Part shown: positions 18,163 through 27,637 of the stretch, piece after piece | Numbering within the stretch: the stretch's first letter is position 1 | Layout of the letters: every line of letters begins with the position of its first letter | Origin: Hyphomicrobiales bacterium | GTDB lineage: Bacteria; Pseudomonadota; Alphaproteobacteria; Rhizobiales; Rhizobiaceae | DNA length: 64,000 nt | Direction: 5' to 3' | NCBI GenBank assembly: GCA_900472395.1 | Contig: UCHV01000026.1 | Coordinates: 62,001-126,000, forward strand | Program-made: the position numbers and the translations under genes | The notes under the pieces: generated by a model | Seen by the model: the letters and a program-made list of their open reading frames with translations, nothing else | Told to the model about the DNA's origin: nothing | Database searches by the model: none

Positions 18163-20709
18163 TCAGAGTTCGCGCAATACGGGTGCCGCTTTTTGTCCCA
18201 GAATGCGCCAGGTGCCGGCAAGCCCGATGCCGACGGTCAGCACCAGCGCAATCACCAGCGTCAGCACCGCCACGTCAGGCATGAAGGTTGATTGCAGGCG
18301 CATGATCTTTGCCACGACATACCAGGCGGCGCCGGTGCCGGCGAAGAGGGCAAAAACCGCGGTTGCCGTTCCGAGGATCATGTATTCGTAACTGAAGGCG
18401 CGGATGAGCATGGAACGCGTGCCGCCGAGTGTCTTGAGAATGACGGCGTCATGGGTACGGGCACGGTTGCCGGCGGCAAGCGCACCGGCCAGAACCAGCA
18501 CCGAAGCGATCAGCGCGACGGCAGCCGCCGCGCGGATGGCGGTCGCCAACTGGCCGACCAGCTGATCGACGATATCGATTGCGTCTTTCACGCGAACGCT
18601 GGTGATGGTCGGAAAGGCGTTGGTAACGGCCTTCAGGATCGCGGCCTCCGCCTGCGGCGATGCGCCGGCATCGGTCAGCGTCGCCAGCCAGGCGTGCGGT
18701 GCGCCTCTGAACGTGTTGGGCGAAAAGACCATGACGAAATTGATCGACAGCGATTCCCACTCGATTTTGCGGAAATTGGCGATCCTGGCAGTGATGTTGC
18801 GGCCGAGCACATTGACAGTGACGGTGTCGCCGATCTTCAGCCCCAGTTCGCCTGCCTCTTCTGCAGAGAAGGAGACGAGCGGCTCGCCGCTATAGTCCGA
18901 GGGCCACCATTCGCCGTCCACCAGTTTCGAACCGGCAGGCAAGGTGGCGTCATAGGTAATGCCACGGTCGCCGCGAAGAACCCAGCGCCCCGCCGCTGGC
19001 ACGTTCATTTTTGCAACGTCTTCGCCGTTAAAGGCGAGAATGCGCCCTCGCAGCATCGGCACTTCGGTGATGGTGCCTTGGGGCGATTGCTGCTTCAGGA
19101 TGTCGACAAAACCTTCGCGTTCGCCGCTCTGGATGTCGACGAAGAAGAAGTTGGGCGCGTTCTGAGTCATCGTGCCGTTGAGCTGCCGACGGAGATTGCC
19201 ATCGATCAGCGTCAGGGTAACGAGCAGAGCCAGTCCAAGACCAAGCGAAAGAACGACCGATGGGGTGAGGGCACCCGGACGATGGATGTTGCCGATGGCG
19301 AGCCGCAGCGCCGGCGAGGCGACGCGCGGGCAGCGGCGCGCAAGTGCTGCGATGGCGCTTGCCACCATACGCAGCAATACGAAGGCGGCAGCGACCGCGC
19401 CCAGGAAGACGGATGCGATGAAGCGGTCCTCGGCGGCGAATATTGCCAATGCAGCAAGTGCCATCAATGCCACGCCGCCGGCAGCAAGATATGGCCATGA
19501 GGGCAGGCGGGCCTGCTCAAAGCCCTGTTCCCGGAAGAGGGCGGTGGCCGGCACTTCGCGGGCATGACCGAGCGGCAATATGGCGAAAGCAAAGGTCGTC
19601 AGAAGGCCGAACAGCGCCGCGAGGCCGAGAGCGGACGGATAAAGCGTCACTTCGGAAGGAACCGGCAAGGCGCCTTCAAGAAAACGCAGCGCGATGAACG
19701 GCGCAACCGCCCCTATTGCAAGGCCGATGGCTATGCCGACACCGCCGAGGATGAGGATCTGAAAAAGATAGGTGATGGTAACGACGAACGCCGGAGCACC
19801 AAGGCATTTCAGCGTGGCGATGGTCGTGCGTTTGCTGTCGAGAAACGCGCGTACCGCGTTGGCGACACCGACACCGCCGACGATCAGGGCGGTAAGGCCG
19901 ACGAGCGTCAGGAATTGCGAAAAGCGATCGACGTTTTCGGTAAGCGACGGCGCGGCGCGGTCACTGCTCCGCACCGACCAGCCGGCGCTAGGGAACTCTT
20001 TGTTGGCGCTGGCGACAACAGCCTTGCTGGTGGTCGGGTCTGCCAGCTTGATGCGATAGGCATGTTCGACAAGGCTGCCGGTGGTGATCAGGCCGGATGC
20101 GACCAGCGCATCGCGAGCGATCAGCAGGCGCGGAGCGAAACCGAAACCCTCGGAAACGGCATCCGGTTCGGTGACGATCGTGCCCTTGATCTTTATACGG
20201 GCATTGCCAAGCAGCACTTCGTCGCCAACGGATATGCCAAGGCGATCGAGAAGCAGCGGAGCGGCGATTGCACCATAAACGCTGTCTTCGTGAGTGAGAA
20301 GGTTGGTGATCGGCATGTCCGGCTCGGTCTTCAATTTACCGTAGAGCGGATAAATACCATCGACAGCCTTCACCTCGGCCAGCGTCTGGTCCGAACCGTC
20401 CGGCAGTCGCGCCATAGAACGGAGATTGGTGGAAACCGATACCGTGCCGAGGCCATTGAGGAAGGTGCGTTCCTCCTCGCTTGCTTCGCGATTGTTCAGT
20501 TCGAACCGGACGTCGCCGGCAAGCAGGCTCTGGCCCTGGGTGGCGATGGCACCGGTAATGGCGCGCGATACGGAATTGACGGAAGCGATGGCGCCCGTGC
20601 CGAGCGCGATACATGCCAGAAAGATATAAAAGCCCGAAAGGCCACCGCGCATTTCGCGCAATGCGAGACGCAGGGCGATCGACAGGCGGGCGGACGTGCT
20701 GTTTCTCAT
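18163..20709 (-). CDS. ybbP: ABC transporter permease, FtsX/YbbP family
   Basis: The 848-residue membrane protein has one N-terminal span, a large periplasmic domain, two blocks of spans near residues 260-480 and three more at the C-terminus. This is the duplicated FtsX-domain layout of YbbP. It pairs with the ATPase encoded just upstream; the ATPase stop and this ATG overlap by four bases. The substrate is unknown; YbbAP-type pumps are thought to extract lipophilic molecules from the inner membrane. The ATG at 20709 is preferred over an in-frame extension that would overlap the ATPase gene by about 150 bases. Confidence 0.9.
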   Translation of the reverse strand: MRNSTSARLSIALRLALREMRGGLSGFYIFLACIALGTGAIASVNSVSRAITGAIATQGQSLLAGDVRFELNNREASEEERTFLNGLGTVSVSTNLRSMARLPDGSDQTLAEVKAVDGIYPLYGKLKTEPDMPITNLLTHEDSVYGAIAAPLLLDRLGISVGDEVLLGNARIKIKGTIVTEPDAVSEGFGFAPRLLIARDALVASGLITTGSLVEHAYRIKLADPTTSKAVVASANKEFPSAGWSVRSSDRAAPSLTENVDRFSQFLTLVGLTALIVGGVGVANAVRAFLDSKRTTIATLKCLGAPAFVVTITYLFQILILGGVGIAIGLAIGAVAPFIALRFLEGALPVPSEVTLYPSALGLAALFGLLTTFAFAILPLGHAREVPATALFREQGFEQARLPSWPYLAAGGVALMALAALAIFAAEDRFIASVFLGAVAAAFVLLRMVASAIAALARRCPRVASPALRLAIGNIHRPGALTPSVVLSLGLGLALLVTLTLIDGNLRRQLNGTMTQNAPNFFFVDIQSGEREGFVDILKQQSPQGTITEVPMLRGRILAFNGEDVAKMNVPAAGRWVLRGDRGITYDATLPAGSKLVDGEWWPSDYSGEPLVSFSAEEAGELGLKIGDTVTVNVLGRNITARIANFRKIEWESLSINFVMVFSPNTFRGAPHAWLATLTDAGASPQAEAAILKAVTNAFPTITSVRVKDAIDIVDQLVGQLATAIRAAAAVALIASVLVLAGALAAGNRARTHDAVILKTLGGTRSMLIRAFSYEYMILGTATAVFALFAGTGAAWYVVAKIMRLQSTFMPDVAVLTLVIALVLTVGIGLAGTWRILGQKAAPVLREL

Positions 20710-21416
20710 GCGCGGATCGCTTCGCCGACGGTGGCTGCGGCGCCTTCCGCGACGATCTCGCCCGAGCGGACGCGGATCTGGCGTGAGCAGCGTGCGGCAA
20801 GCGCATTGTCGTGCGTAACGAGCAGCATTGTCATGCCACGTTCGGCCTGTTTGCAAAACAGGAGGTCGGCGATCTGACGCCCGGTTTCTGTATCGAGGTT
20901 GCCGGTGGGTTCATCGGCGATCAGGACCGAAGGCGAGGGGGCGAGCGCCCGGGCAATCGCCACGCGCTGTTGCTCGCCACCGGAAAGCTGGCCGGGATAA
21001 TGATTGAGGCGTTCGCCAAGACCAACTGCGATCAATTCCTGCCGGGCAATCTCGAAGGGGTTTGCAACATTGGCAAGTTCCAGCGGCACGGCGACGTTTT
21101 CAATTGCAGTCATGTTGGCAATCAGGTGAAACGACTGGAAAACGATACCGATATTGCGACCACGGAAATCCGCCAGACCATCCTCGGAAAGTTTGTGGAG
21201 AGGCGTGTTGAGGATGACGATCTCACCGCTGTCGAGCCGCTCCAGGCCGGCCAGTACCATGAGCAGCGTGGATTTTCCGGAGCCGGAGGGGCCGACGATG
21301 CCGACCGCTTCGCCGCGGCCGATCTGCAGGTCTATACCCTTCAACACATGCACGGATGCTGCGGCGCTGCCGAGGGTGAGATCAGCCTTCTTCAGCTCGA
21401 TGATGGTTTTAGTCAC
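20706..21416 (-). CDS. ybbA: ABC transporter ATP-binding protein, YbbA/LolD family
   Basis: This 236-residue ATPase has Walker [10 protein letters not shown], signature LSGGEQQRV and Walker [13 protein letters not shown], all standard for the LolD/MacB/YbbA group. It forms an operon with the YbbP-like permease. The pair is divergent from a TesA-like esterase with 89 bases between starts, the same arrangement as ybbA-ybbP and tesA in enterobacteria. That suggests a functional link between the exporter and the hydrolase. Confidence 0.93.
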   Translation of the reverse strand: MTKTIIELKKADLTLGSAAASVHVLKGIDLQIGRGEAVGIVGPSGSGKSTLLMVLAGLERLDSGEIVILNTPLHKLSEDGLADFRGRNIGIVFQSFHLIANMTAIENVAVPLELANVANPFEIARQELIAVGLGERLNHYPGQLSGGEQQRVAIARALAPSPSVLIADEPTGNLDTETGRQIADLLFCKQAERGMTMLLVTHDNALAARCSRQIRVRSGEIVAEGAAATVGEAIRA

Positions 21417-21505
21417 GCGCAGGCGTCCTATATTGGCATGTGAACGGCAGTAATCGGGATGTCGGCTGAGGCCGGCGAACAGGTCGGCAATCTAGGAAGG
21501 TCTTC

Positions 21506-22168
21506 ATGGGATTGAAAGCGCTCGCACTTCACTTCGTCGTCATAACCACCCTGTCGCTGCCGGCCCTTTCCGCGGGCGCGCAAGGTTCTGCGCCGGCCCG
21601 GACCGTCCAGCTTGTCGGTTTTGGTGACAGCCTGATGGCCGGTTATCAACTGCCGCCGAACGAATCCTACACGGCACAACTTGAAACCGCCCTGAAGGAA
21701 AAGGGGATGGAGGTGACGATCACGAATGCCGGCGTTTCCGGTGATACGACCTCTGGCGGTCTGTCACGGATCGACTGGTCGGTTCCTGACGGAACGCAGG
21801 GTGTAATCGTTGAACTGGGAGCGAATGACGCATTGCGCGGCATCTCGCCGGAACAGAGCGAAAAGAACCTCGATGCCATGCTGGCACGGTTGAAGGAGCG
21901 AAACATTCCGGTCGTTCTGGCGGGCATGCTGGCGCCCCCCAACATGGGCAGCGAATATGCAGAGCGTTTCAATCCGATCTATAAGAAATTGTCACAGAAA
22001 TACGACGTGCCACTCTATCCGTTTTTCCTCGATGGCGTGGCCGCGCAGCAATCGCTGCAATTGTCGGATGGCATGCACCCGAATGCGGACGGCGTGAAAG
22101 TGATGGTCGAGCGCTCGCTGCCGGTTATGCAGGACTTTGTTCGCTCTATTCTAATGGAGAAGAAATAG
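21506..22168 (+). CDS. tesA: Periplasmic SGNH esterase/thioesterase, TesA-like
   Basis: The 220-residue protein begins with a signal peptide (about residues 1-25, ending AGAQG). The SGNH blocks are GFGDSLMAG (nucleophile Ser), NAGVSGDTT, GANDALRG and DGMHPN (catalytic Asp and His). This is the arylesterase/acyl-CoA thioesterase I group, active on aryl and fatty acyl esters in the periplasm. It is divergent from ybbA-ybbP. The thpR gene follows 66 bases downstream. Confidence 0.92.
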   Translation: MGLKALALHFVVITTLSLPALSAGAQGSAPARTVQLVGFGDSLMAGYQLPPNESYTAQLETALKEKGMEVTITNAGVSGDTTSGGLSRIDWSVPDGTQGVIVELGANDALRGISPEQSEKNLDAMLARLKERNIPVVLAGMLAPPNMGSEYAERFNPIYKKLSQKYDVPLYPFFLDGVAAQQSLQLSDGMHPNADGVKVMVERSLPVMQDFVRSILMEKK

Positions 22169-22234
22169 TAGCTTGCACGAAACCGCCATGCGTGTTCCGC
22201 TGTTATCAGATCCGAGAGATTCGAGGAGGTCCCC

Positions 22235-22822
22235 ATGCCGAGACTTTTCACCGCCCTCGAGATACCGCGCAATGTCGCGATGAGCCTTTCCCTGCTGCGG
22301 GGCGGAATACCCGGGGCCCGCTGGATCGATGTGGAGAATTACCACATCACTCTTCGTTTTATCGGTGATGTCGATAATCGCATGGCCGACGAGATCGTCG
22401 ACCGGCTCGACCGGATCGACCGCCAGGAATTCCCGGTCAGCATCAACGGCATCGGCTCTTTCGGTTCGAAGAAACCGCATTCGGTCTGGGCCGGTGTAAC
22501 GCCCTCGGCGGAAATGGCGGCGCTTCAGGGAGAGATCGAACGTATCTGCCAGCGCATCGGCCTGCCGGCAGAGCCACGGAAATTCATGCCGCACGTGACC
22601 TTGGGGCGGTTGAAATCCTGCCGTCTCGACGATGTCGTGCATTATCTGGGCGGTCGCGGCAATTTCCACGCCATGCCATTCACGGCCACTCGCTTCGTGC
22701 TTCTTTCATCGAAGGAGTCGGTCGGTGGCGGCCCTTATGTGACCGAAGAAATCTTTCCGCTGAACGAAGCCTGGGGGGCGGCGAATAGCGGCGGTGAGGT
22801 TTACGAAACGAGCCGATACTGA
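22235..22822 (+). CDS. thpR: RNA 2',3'-cyclic phosphodiesterase
   Basis: This is a 195-residue member of the 2H phosphoesterase family (formerly 2'-5' RNA ligase). The two HxTx motifs are HITLRFIG (about residue 36) and HVTLGRLK (about residue 122). It opens 2',3'-cyclic phosphate ends of RNA. GAGGAGG before the start gives a strong ribosome binding site. The pterin dehydratase gene follows after 20 bases, suggesting co-transcription. Confidence 0.92.
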   Translation: MPRLFTALEIPRNVAMSLSLLRGGIPGARWIDVENYHITLRFIGDVDNRMADEIVDRLDRIDRQEFPVSINGIGSFGSKKPHSVWAGVTPSAEMAALQGEIERICQRIGLPAEPRKFMPHVTLGRLKSCRLDDVVHYLGGRGNFHAMPFTATRFVLLSSKESVGGGPYVTEEIFPLNEAWGAANSGGEVYETSRY

Positions 22823-22842
22823 AAAATCGATTTCGCAGGTGC

Positions 22843-23139
22843 ATGATGCGACCCCAGAAACTCGACACGCAATCCATTGAAAACGAGCTTGCCAAGCTTT
22901 CGGGCTGGACATTGCGTGAGGATGGCAAGGCCATGCTCAAGACGTTCAAGTTCAAGAATTTCAGCGAGGCCTTCGGTTTCATGACGCAATGCGCTCTTGC
23001 CGCCGAGAAGCTCGACCATCACCCGGAATGGTTCAACGTCTATGCCAGGGTCGAGGTTACGCTTTCCACGCATGATGCGGGAGGATTGACCGAACTCGAC
23101 TTCAAGCTTGCGCATCGGATGGACAAGGCTGGGGGGTGA
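22843..23139 (+). CDS. phhB: 4a-hydroxytetrahydrobiopterin (pterin-4a-carbinolamine) dehydratase
   Basis: This 98-residue protein has the family signature [13 protein letters not shown] with the catalytic His-His pair, and [13 protein letters not shown] near the end. The enzyme recycles the pterin cofactor of aromatic amino acid hydroxylases; rhizobia often carry it without an obvious hydroxylase partner nearby, as here. Two adjacent ATG codons (22843 and 22846) are possible starts. Confidence 0.92.
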   Translation: MMRPQKLDTQSIENELAKLSGWTLREDGKAMLKTFKFKNFSEAFGFMTQCALAAEKLDHHPEWFNVYARVEVTLSTHDAGGLTELDFKLAHRMDKAGG

Positions 23140-23207
23140 GATTGAACCATCGCCGGCGCATCGCCATATAGGGCGACTGAGCCCGGGTTCGCTTCGGAGA
23201 TGCGTTG

Positions 23208-23609
23208 ATGGATGATGTGAAAATCGGTGAAATTCTTTTGCCTGGCGACGAGGATACCCAGAACCGTCGCGAAACGCAGGTGAAGACCAAATTCTGGCCG
23301 ACACTTCGAAAAGCCGCTCGCCATGTGCCGTTCTCACGCGATGTCGTTGCTGCCTTCTATTGCGCTACCGATCCCCAAACTCCGGCGCGCGCCAAAGGCG
23401 TTCTTCTGGCAGCGCTTGGCTATTTCGTGTTGCCAATCGATATCATTCCGGATTTTCTCGTCATTGCCGGTTTCACCGACGATGTCGCGGTTCTGGCTGC
23501 AGCCCTGAAAATGATCAGCGTCCACATCAAGGACGAACATTACGATGCAGCAGATCGGGCGCTTGCCGATCAGCCGGATATGGCCGCCGCCGCCAATCCC
23601 CAGTCATAA
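23208..23609 (+). CDS. YkvA/DUF1232 family protein
   Basis: This 133-residue protein carries a DUF1232 domain in about residues 55-95 (ALGYFVLPIDIIPDF, then GFTDDVAVLAAALK), predicted to be a short membrane-associated helical hairpin of unknown function. GGAGA at 23196-23200 fits the ATG at 23208 better than the in-frame TTG three bases earlier. The gene is convergent with the ECF sigma gene, 6 bases apart. Confidence 0.88.
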   Translation: MDDVKIGEILLPGDEDTQNRRETQVKTKFWPTLRKAARHVPFSRDVVAAFYCATDPQTPARAKGVLLAALGYFVLPIDIIPDFLVIAGFTDDVAVLAAALKMISVHIKDEHYDAADRALADQPDMAAAANPQS

Positions 23610-23615
23610 GCCTGA

Positions 23616-24203
23616 TCAGGACAACGAAGCGTCCTGAGAGCCAAGCGCCTTGCGCAGGTGCTCGAAGGCGAGGCGTATGCGCGACTTGACGGTTCCAAGC
23701 GGAAGGCCGGTGCAGGCAGCGATCTCGCTGTGCGAATAGCCGAGGAAAAACGAAGCACGCACCAGTTCCATCTGTTCACCGGGAATGCGGGTCAGAGCCT
23801 CACGCACGCGCGCCTCACGCTCTTCGCTTTCCAGCATCGTTTCCATGCCGGGCACGTCATCGATCTGAAGCAGCGGTTCCTTGCCGTCGATCATGCGGGT
23901 CTTGGTGCGCCGTTCGAAGTCGATATGGCGGTTGCGGGCGATACGGAAAAGCCAGGTGGACAGCGACGATCTGGCCGGATCGTAGAGTTCGGCGCGGTGC
24001 CAGAGAACCGTCATCACTTCCTGGACGATCTCCTCCGCTTCCTCGTTGGGAAGGCCGCGGCGATGCAGCCAGTAATTCAGGCGCGGCGCAAAATGGTCGA
24101 ACAGCTGACGGAAGGCAAGCTGGTCGCGGCGATCCGCAACAGCCTGGGCCAAAGCGGCGAAGCGATCTTTATGGTCACCGTCGCTGAGCACGTCATGGGT
24201 CAT
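23616..24203 (-). CDS. ECF-type RNA polymerase sigma factor
   Basis: The 195-residue protein has sigma region 2 (about residues 28-100, including EEIVQEVMTVLWHRAELYDP and STWLFRIARNRHIDFERR) and region 4 (about 130-185, ending LPLGTVKSRIRLAFEHLRKAL). This is the two-domain ECF layout. No anti-sigma factor lies on either side: downstream is a convergent DUF1232 gene and upstream a divergent IalB-like gene. It may be controlled by an unlinked regulator. I looked for, and did not find, a convincing autoregulatory ECF promoter upstream. Confidence 0.92.
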   Translation of the reverse strand: MTHDVLSDGDHKDRFAALAQAVADRRDQLAFRQLFDHFAPRLNYWLHRRGLPNEEAEEIVQEVMTVLWHRAELYDPARSSLSTWLFRIARNRHIDFERRTKTRMIDGKEPLLQIDDVPGMETMLESEEREARVREALTRIPGEQMELVRASFFLGYSHSEIAACTGLPLGTVKSRIRLAFEHLRKALGSQDASLS

Positions 24204-24527
24204 TCATCAAATATCCGCGGCATACGGGGCTATTCTAATGTCAAAACAGCGTATTGGAAGAGGACAAACTCTCGCCCCATTCCTTGTGTCAGTAAATTAT
24301 CGGGGGCGCACAGGCCCGCAATCAAACTTCGAGCATAACCAAGTCATGTCGTGGTTAAAACCCGGTTGGAACAGGGATGCTTTGGGGCCTGAGGCGGTGC
24401 ATCTTCTCGCCTTTACAGACCGGCCTTCACGGTTTGGTAACCAGAATTTGGTCAAAATAGAGTGATCGCGACCGTGCCCGTAAGGGTTTCCGGTCGACCG
24501 CTAAAAGAGAAAATTGGCAGGAAACCC
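24204..24527. other. Divergent intergenic region, ECF sigma / IalB-like gene
   Basis: These 324 bases hold no supported gene; the short open frames present lack a ribosome binding site and family features. The region must contain the divergent promoters. CGACCG (24469-24474) and CGGTCG (24491-24496) form a small inverted repeat in the leader of the IalB-like gene. Confidence 0.6.
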
Positions 24528-25031
24528 ATGTTTGCAAGACAGATTGCCATCGCGCTGAGCCTTATGCTGGCGGGCACGAGCATTGCCGCCGCGCAGGCGC
24601 CGAACCGTATCCAGCAGTTCAAGGCATGGGGGGCCTATTCCTACAAGCAGGGCAATGCCAACGTCTGCTACGTCCTTTCCGTGCCGACCACCAAGGAACC
24701 GGCTTCAGTCGATCACGGCGATATCTTCTTCATCGTTTCGCAGCGTCCGGGCCAGAACATTTCCTATGAGCCGCAGGCGATGGTGGGTTACACCCTGCAG
24801 GCAAACTCCAAGGTCACCGTCACCATCGATGGTAAGAACTTCGTGATGTTCACCAAGGAAAAAGCTGCCTGGGTCGAGAACGCTGCCGAAGAACCTGCTC
24901 TGGTCGCTGCCATGAAGACCGGCACGAACATGAGCGTCAGCGCCGTGTCGGGCCGCGGCACCAAGACTTCCTATGCCTACTCGCTGGCCGGTATTTCCGC
25001 CGCCCTGAAGCAGATCGAAACCTGCAAGTAA
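24528..25031 (+). CDS. Invasion-associated locus B (IalB) family secreted protein
   Basis: This 167-residue protein has a clear signal peptide (residues 1 to about 23, ending IAAAQA) and the IalB-family fold. Markers are FKAWGAYSY, CYVLSVP and MKTGTNMSVSA. Two cysteines, one near residue 45 and one three residues from the end, could form a disulfide. Homologues in Bartonella aid erythrocyte entry, while free-living rhizobia carry several of unknown role. I start at the ATG at 24528 because CAGGAAA precedes it and the signal peptide begins there. Confidence 0.88.
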   Translation: MFARQIAIALSLMLAGTSIAAAQAPNRIQQFKAWGAYSYKQGNANVCYVLSVPTTKEPASVDHGDIFFIVSQRPGQNISYEPQAMVGYTLQANSKVTVTIDGKNFVMFTKEKAAWVENAAEEPALVAAMKTGTNMSVSAVSGRGTKTSYAYSLAGISAALKQIETCK

Positions 25032-25053
25032 GCAATTCCGTCAAGAACGGAAT

Positions 25054-25081
25054 AAAAGGCTGGTCCCGCGACCGGCCTTTT
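25054..25081 (+). terminator. Rho-independent terminator after IalB-like gene
   Basis: AAAAGGC-TGGTC pairs with GACC-GGCCTTTT around a CCGC loop, about 22 bases after the stop. The T-run following the stem fits an intrinsic terminator. Confidence 0.8.
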
Positions 25082-25247
25082 GTGTTTTCGAAGACAGGTG
25101 ACGTGGCGGCATTTTAGTGATAAAGCCCGCCTCAACAAGGTCGGGCCGAATGGTGCCGCGACCGTTATTGGTTTCACGAACAGACATGCCTCGTCTTATC
25201 CGCCGGTTTCGCGGTGGCGCTGGTCATGTGCTCGAACGGGATAGAAC

Positions 25248-26489
25248 ATGTCAGTCACAGAGGTTTTTGCGCCAGGCGTCGTCGCCAAGAAGCCGCTCGT
25301 TGCAAACCCGGATCTTTTGGGCTCGAAGCCTTCGTTGATCGGATTGTCGCGTGAACAGATGGGCGCGGCCCTGAAGGAAAAGGGCATTCCTGAAAAGCAG
25401 GTGCGCATGCGCGTCAGCCAGTTGTGGCACTGGCTTTATATTCGCGGCGTATCCGATTTCGATGCGATGACCAATGTCGCCAAGGACATGCGCGAAATGC
25501 TGAAGGCGCATTTCACCATCGCCCGTCCTGAAATCGTCGAGGAACAGATATCCAACGACGGTACCCGCAAGTGGCTCCTGCGCTTTCCGCCGCGCGGCGC
25601 CGGGCGCCCGGTCGAAATCGAAACCGTCTATATTCCGGAAGAAGGCCGCGGCACTCTGTGCATTTCCAGCCAGGTCGGCTGCACGCTGACCTGTTCCTTC
25701 TGTCATACCGGAACGCAGCGTCTCGTGCGCAATCTGACGGCCGAGGAAATACTGAGCCAGCTTCTTCTGGCGCGTGACCGGCTGGGCGACTTTCCCGGTG
25801 CCGATACACCCCCAGGCGCTTTTGTGCCGACCGGTGATCGCAAGGTCACCAACATCGTCATGATGGGCATGGGCGAACCGCTCTACAATTTCGACAACGT
25901 CAAGACGGCGCTGCTGATCGCCACCGATGGCGACGGTCTGTCGCTCTCGAAGCGTCGCGTAACGCTTTCGACTTCCGGTGTCGTGCCGGAAATCTTCCGC
26001 ACCGGTGACGAAATCGGCGTCATGCTGGCCATCTCGCTGCACGCCGTGCGTGACGAGCTGCGTGACATGCTGGTGCCGATCAACAAGAAATATCCGCTGA
26101 AGGAGCTGATCGACGCCTGCCGCAACTATCCCGGCCTGTCGAATGCCCGGCGCATCACCTTCGAATATGTGATGCTGAAGGACGTCAACGACAGCCTGGA
26201 AGATGCCAAGGCGATGGTCCAGTTGTTGAAGGGTGTGCCGGCCAAGATCAACCTGATCCCGTTCAACCCATGGCCGGGAACGAACTATCAGTGCTCCGAC
26301 TGGGCGACGATCGAGAAATTTGCCGATTTCATCAATCAGGCCGGTTACGCCTCGCCTATCCGCACGCCGCGTGGGCGTGACATCCTTGCCGCCTGCGGTC
26401 AGCTGAAATCGGAATCGGAGCGCATGCGCAAGACCGATCGTCTCGCCTTCGAAGCGATGATGATTGCCGGTCACGGTGAGGACGATTAA
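25248..26489 (+). CDS. rlmN: 23S rRNA A2503 / tRNA A37 C2-methyltransferase RlmN
   Basis: This radical-SAM methyltransferase methylates C2 of A2503 in 23S rRNA and A37 in some tRNAs, supporting translation accuracy. The cluster cysteines are Cys145, Cys149 and Cys152 in [19 protein letters not shown] and the C-terminal [17 protein letters not shown] segment (with the catalytic Cys) are family signatures. At 413 residues it is slightly longer than E. coli RlmN because of an N-terminal extension. Confidence 0.97.
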   Translation: MSVTEVFAPGVVAKKPLVANPDLLGSKPSLIGLSREQMGAALKEKGIPEKQVRMRVSQLWHWLYIRGVSDFDAMTNVAKDMREMLKAHFTIARPEIVEEQISNDGTRKWLLRFPPRGAGRPVEIETVYIPEEGRGTLCISSQVGCTLTCSFCHTGTQRLVRNLTAEEILSQLLLARDRLGDFPGADTPPGAFVPTGDRKVTNIVMMGMGEPLYNFDNVKTALLIATDGDGLSLSKRRVTLSTSGVVPEIFRTGDEIGVMLAISLHAVRDELRDMLVPINKKYPLKELIDACRNYPGLSNARRITFEYVMLKDVNDSLEDAKAMVQLLKGVPAKINLIPFNPWPGTNYQCSDWATIEKFADFINQAGYASPIRTPRGRDILAACGQLKSESERMRKTDRLAFEAMMIAGHGEDD

Positions 26490-26582
26490 TCCATCGTCTT
26501 CACCTGTCATACCCAGGTCTTTATTGATTTCGCGCGCGGGGCTTCATAAGAAGCGCGACAGATAATCTGCTCGGAGGAACCC

Positions 26583-27536
26583 ATGCGCACTTTCATTCTC
26601 GCCCTTGCTGCGGCGACCGCTCTCGTTTTGCCTGCCAAGGCCGCCGATGTCACCGTTGCGGTGACCGCGATCGTCGAACACCCGGCGCTCGATGCCGCCC
26701 GTGACGGCGTCAAGGAAGCGCTGGCGGAAGCCGGTTACAAGGAAGGAGAGAACCTCAAGTTTCTCTACGAGTCCGCGCAGGGCAACCCCGGCACGGCCGC
26801 GCAGATCGCCCGCCAGTTCGTCGGTGACGAGCCGACCGTGATCGTGCCGATCTCGACCCCTTCGGCTCAGGCCGTGGTTTCCGCCACCCGCGATATCCCG
26901 GTCGTCTTCACCGCCGTGTCCGATCCGGTCGGCGCGCAGCTCGTCAAGGACATGGCCAAGCCCGGCCGTAACGTCACCGGCCTTTCCGACATGTCGCCGG
27001 TTTCCGAGCACATCAAGATGATCAAGGAAATCTCTCCGAAGGCCAAGTCTATCGGCTTTCTTTACAATACGGCTGAGACCAACTCCGTATCGATCCTCGC
27101 TGCTCTCAAGGAAGAGGCTGCCAAGAACGACATGACCGTGATCGAATCCGTCGCCACCAAGTCGGCGGAAGTGCAGGGCGCTGCCCGCGCTCTGGTCGGC
27201 CGCGCCGATGTTTTCTACATCCCGACCGACAATACGATCGTTTCGGCTTTTGAGGCTGCCGTTGGTGTGGCCGAAGAAGCGAAGATCCCGCTTTACGCCG
27301 CCGATACCGGCTCTGTCGATCGCGGTGCCGTTGCCGCTCTCGGCTTCAACTATTTCGACGTGGGCAAGCAGACCGGCGCAATCGTCGTTCGCATCCTCAA
27401 GGGTGAAGCGCCTGGCGACATTCCGGTCAACGTTGCCGCCGGTACCGATCTCGTCATCAACAAGGGTGCAGCGACCCGTATGGGCGTCACCCTGCCGGAC
27501 GCCATCGTATCGCGCGCCACGCGCACCGTCGAATAA
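26583..27536 (+). CDS. ABC importer periplasmic binding protein (COG2984 type)
   Basis: The 317-residue protein has a signal peptide (residues 1 to about 20, ending LPAKAAD). The TrpX/COG2984 fold follows, with ARQFVGDEPTVIVPISTPSAQ, VVFTAVSDPVGAQLV and FYIPTDNTIVSAFEA. Some relatives in Gram-positive bacteria bind tryptophan; the ligand here is unknown. GGAGGA precedes the start. The permease and ATPase genes follow and complete an importer. Confidence 0.9.
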   Translation: MRTFILALAAATALVLPAKAADVTVAVTAIVEHPALDAARDGVKEALAEAGYKEGENLKFLYESAQGNPGTAAQIARQFVGDEPTVIVPISTPSAQAVVSATRDIPVVFTAVSDPVGAQLVKDMAKPGRNVTGLSDMSPVSEHIKMIKEISPKAKSIGFLYNTAETNSVSILAALKEEAAKNDMTVIESVATKSAEVQGAARALVGRADVFYIPTDNTIVSAFEAAVGVAEEAKIPLYAADTGSVDRGAVAALGFNYFDVGKQTGAIVVRILKGEAPGDIPVNVAAGTDLVINKGAATRMGVTLPDAIVSRATRTVE

Positions 27537-27637
27537 GACGATCATTTCTTAACGCATCGGGCGGCGGCTTTCGCCGTCCGGTGTGATCGACGACCAACCG
27601 GCGCAACAAGCCCGGGCAAACGAGGGGAGCACGAAAG

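Noticed and set aside
18163-20856. Longer ybbP start at 20856
   Set aside because: It would overlap the ATPase gene by about 150 bases with an Arg-rich stretch; the ATG at 20709 forms a normal four-base overlap.
24238-24465. 75-codon open frame between the ECF sigma and IalB-like genes
   Set aside because: No ribosome binding site, no signal or domain, and it lies in a divergent promoter region.
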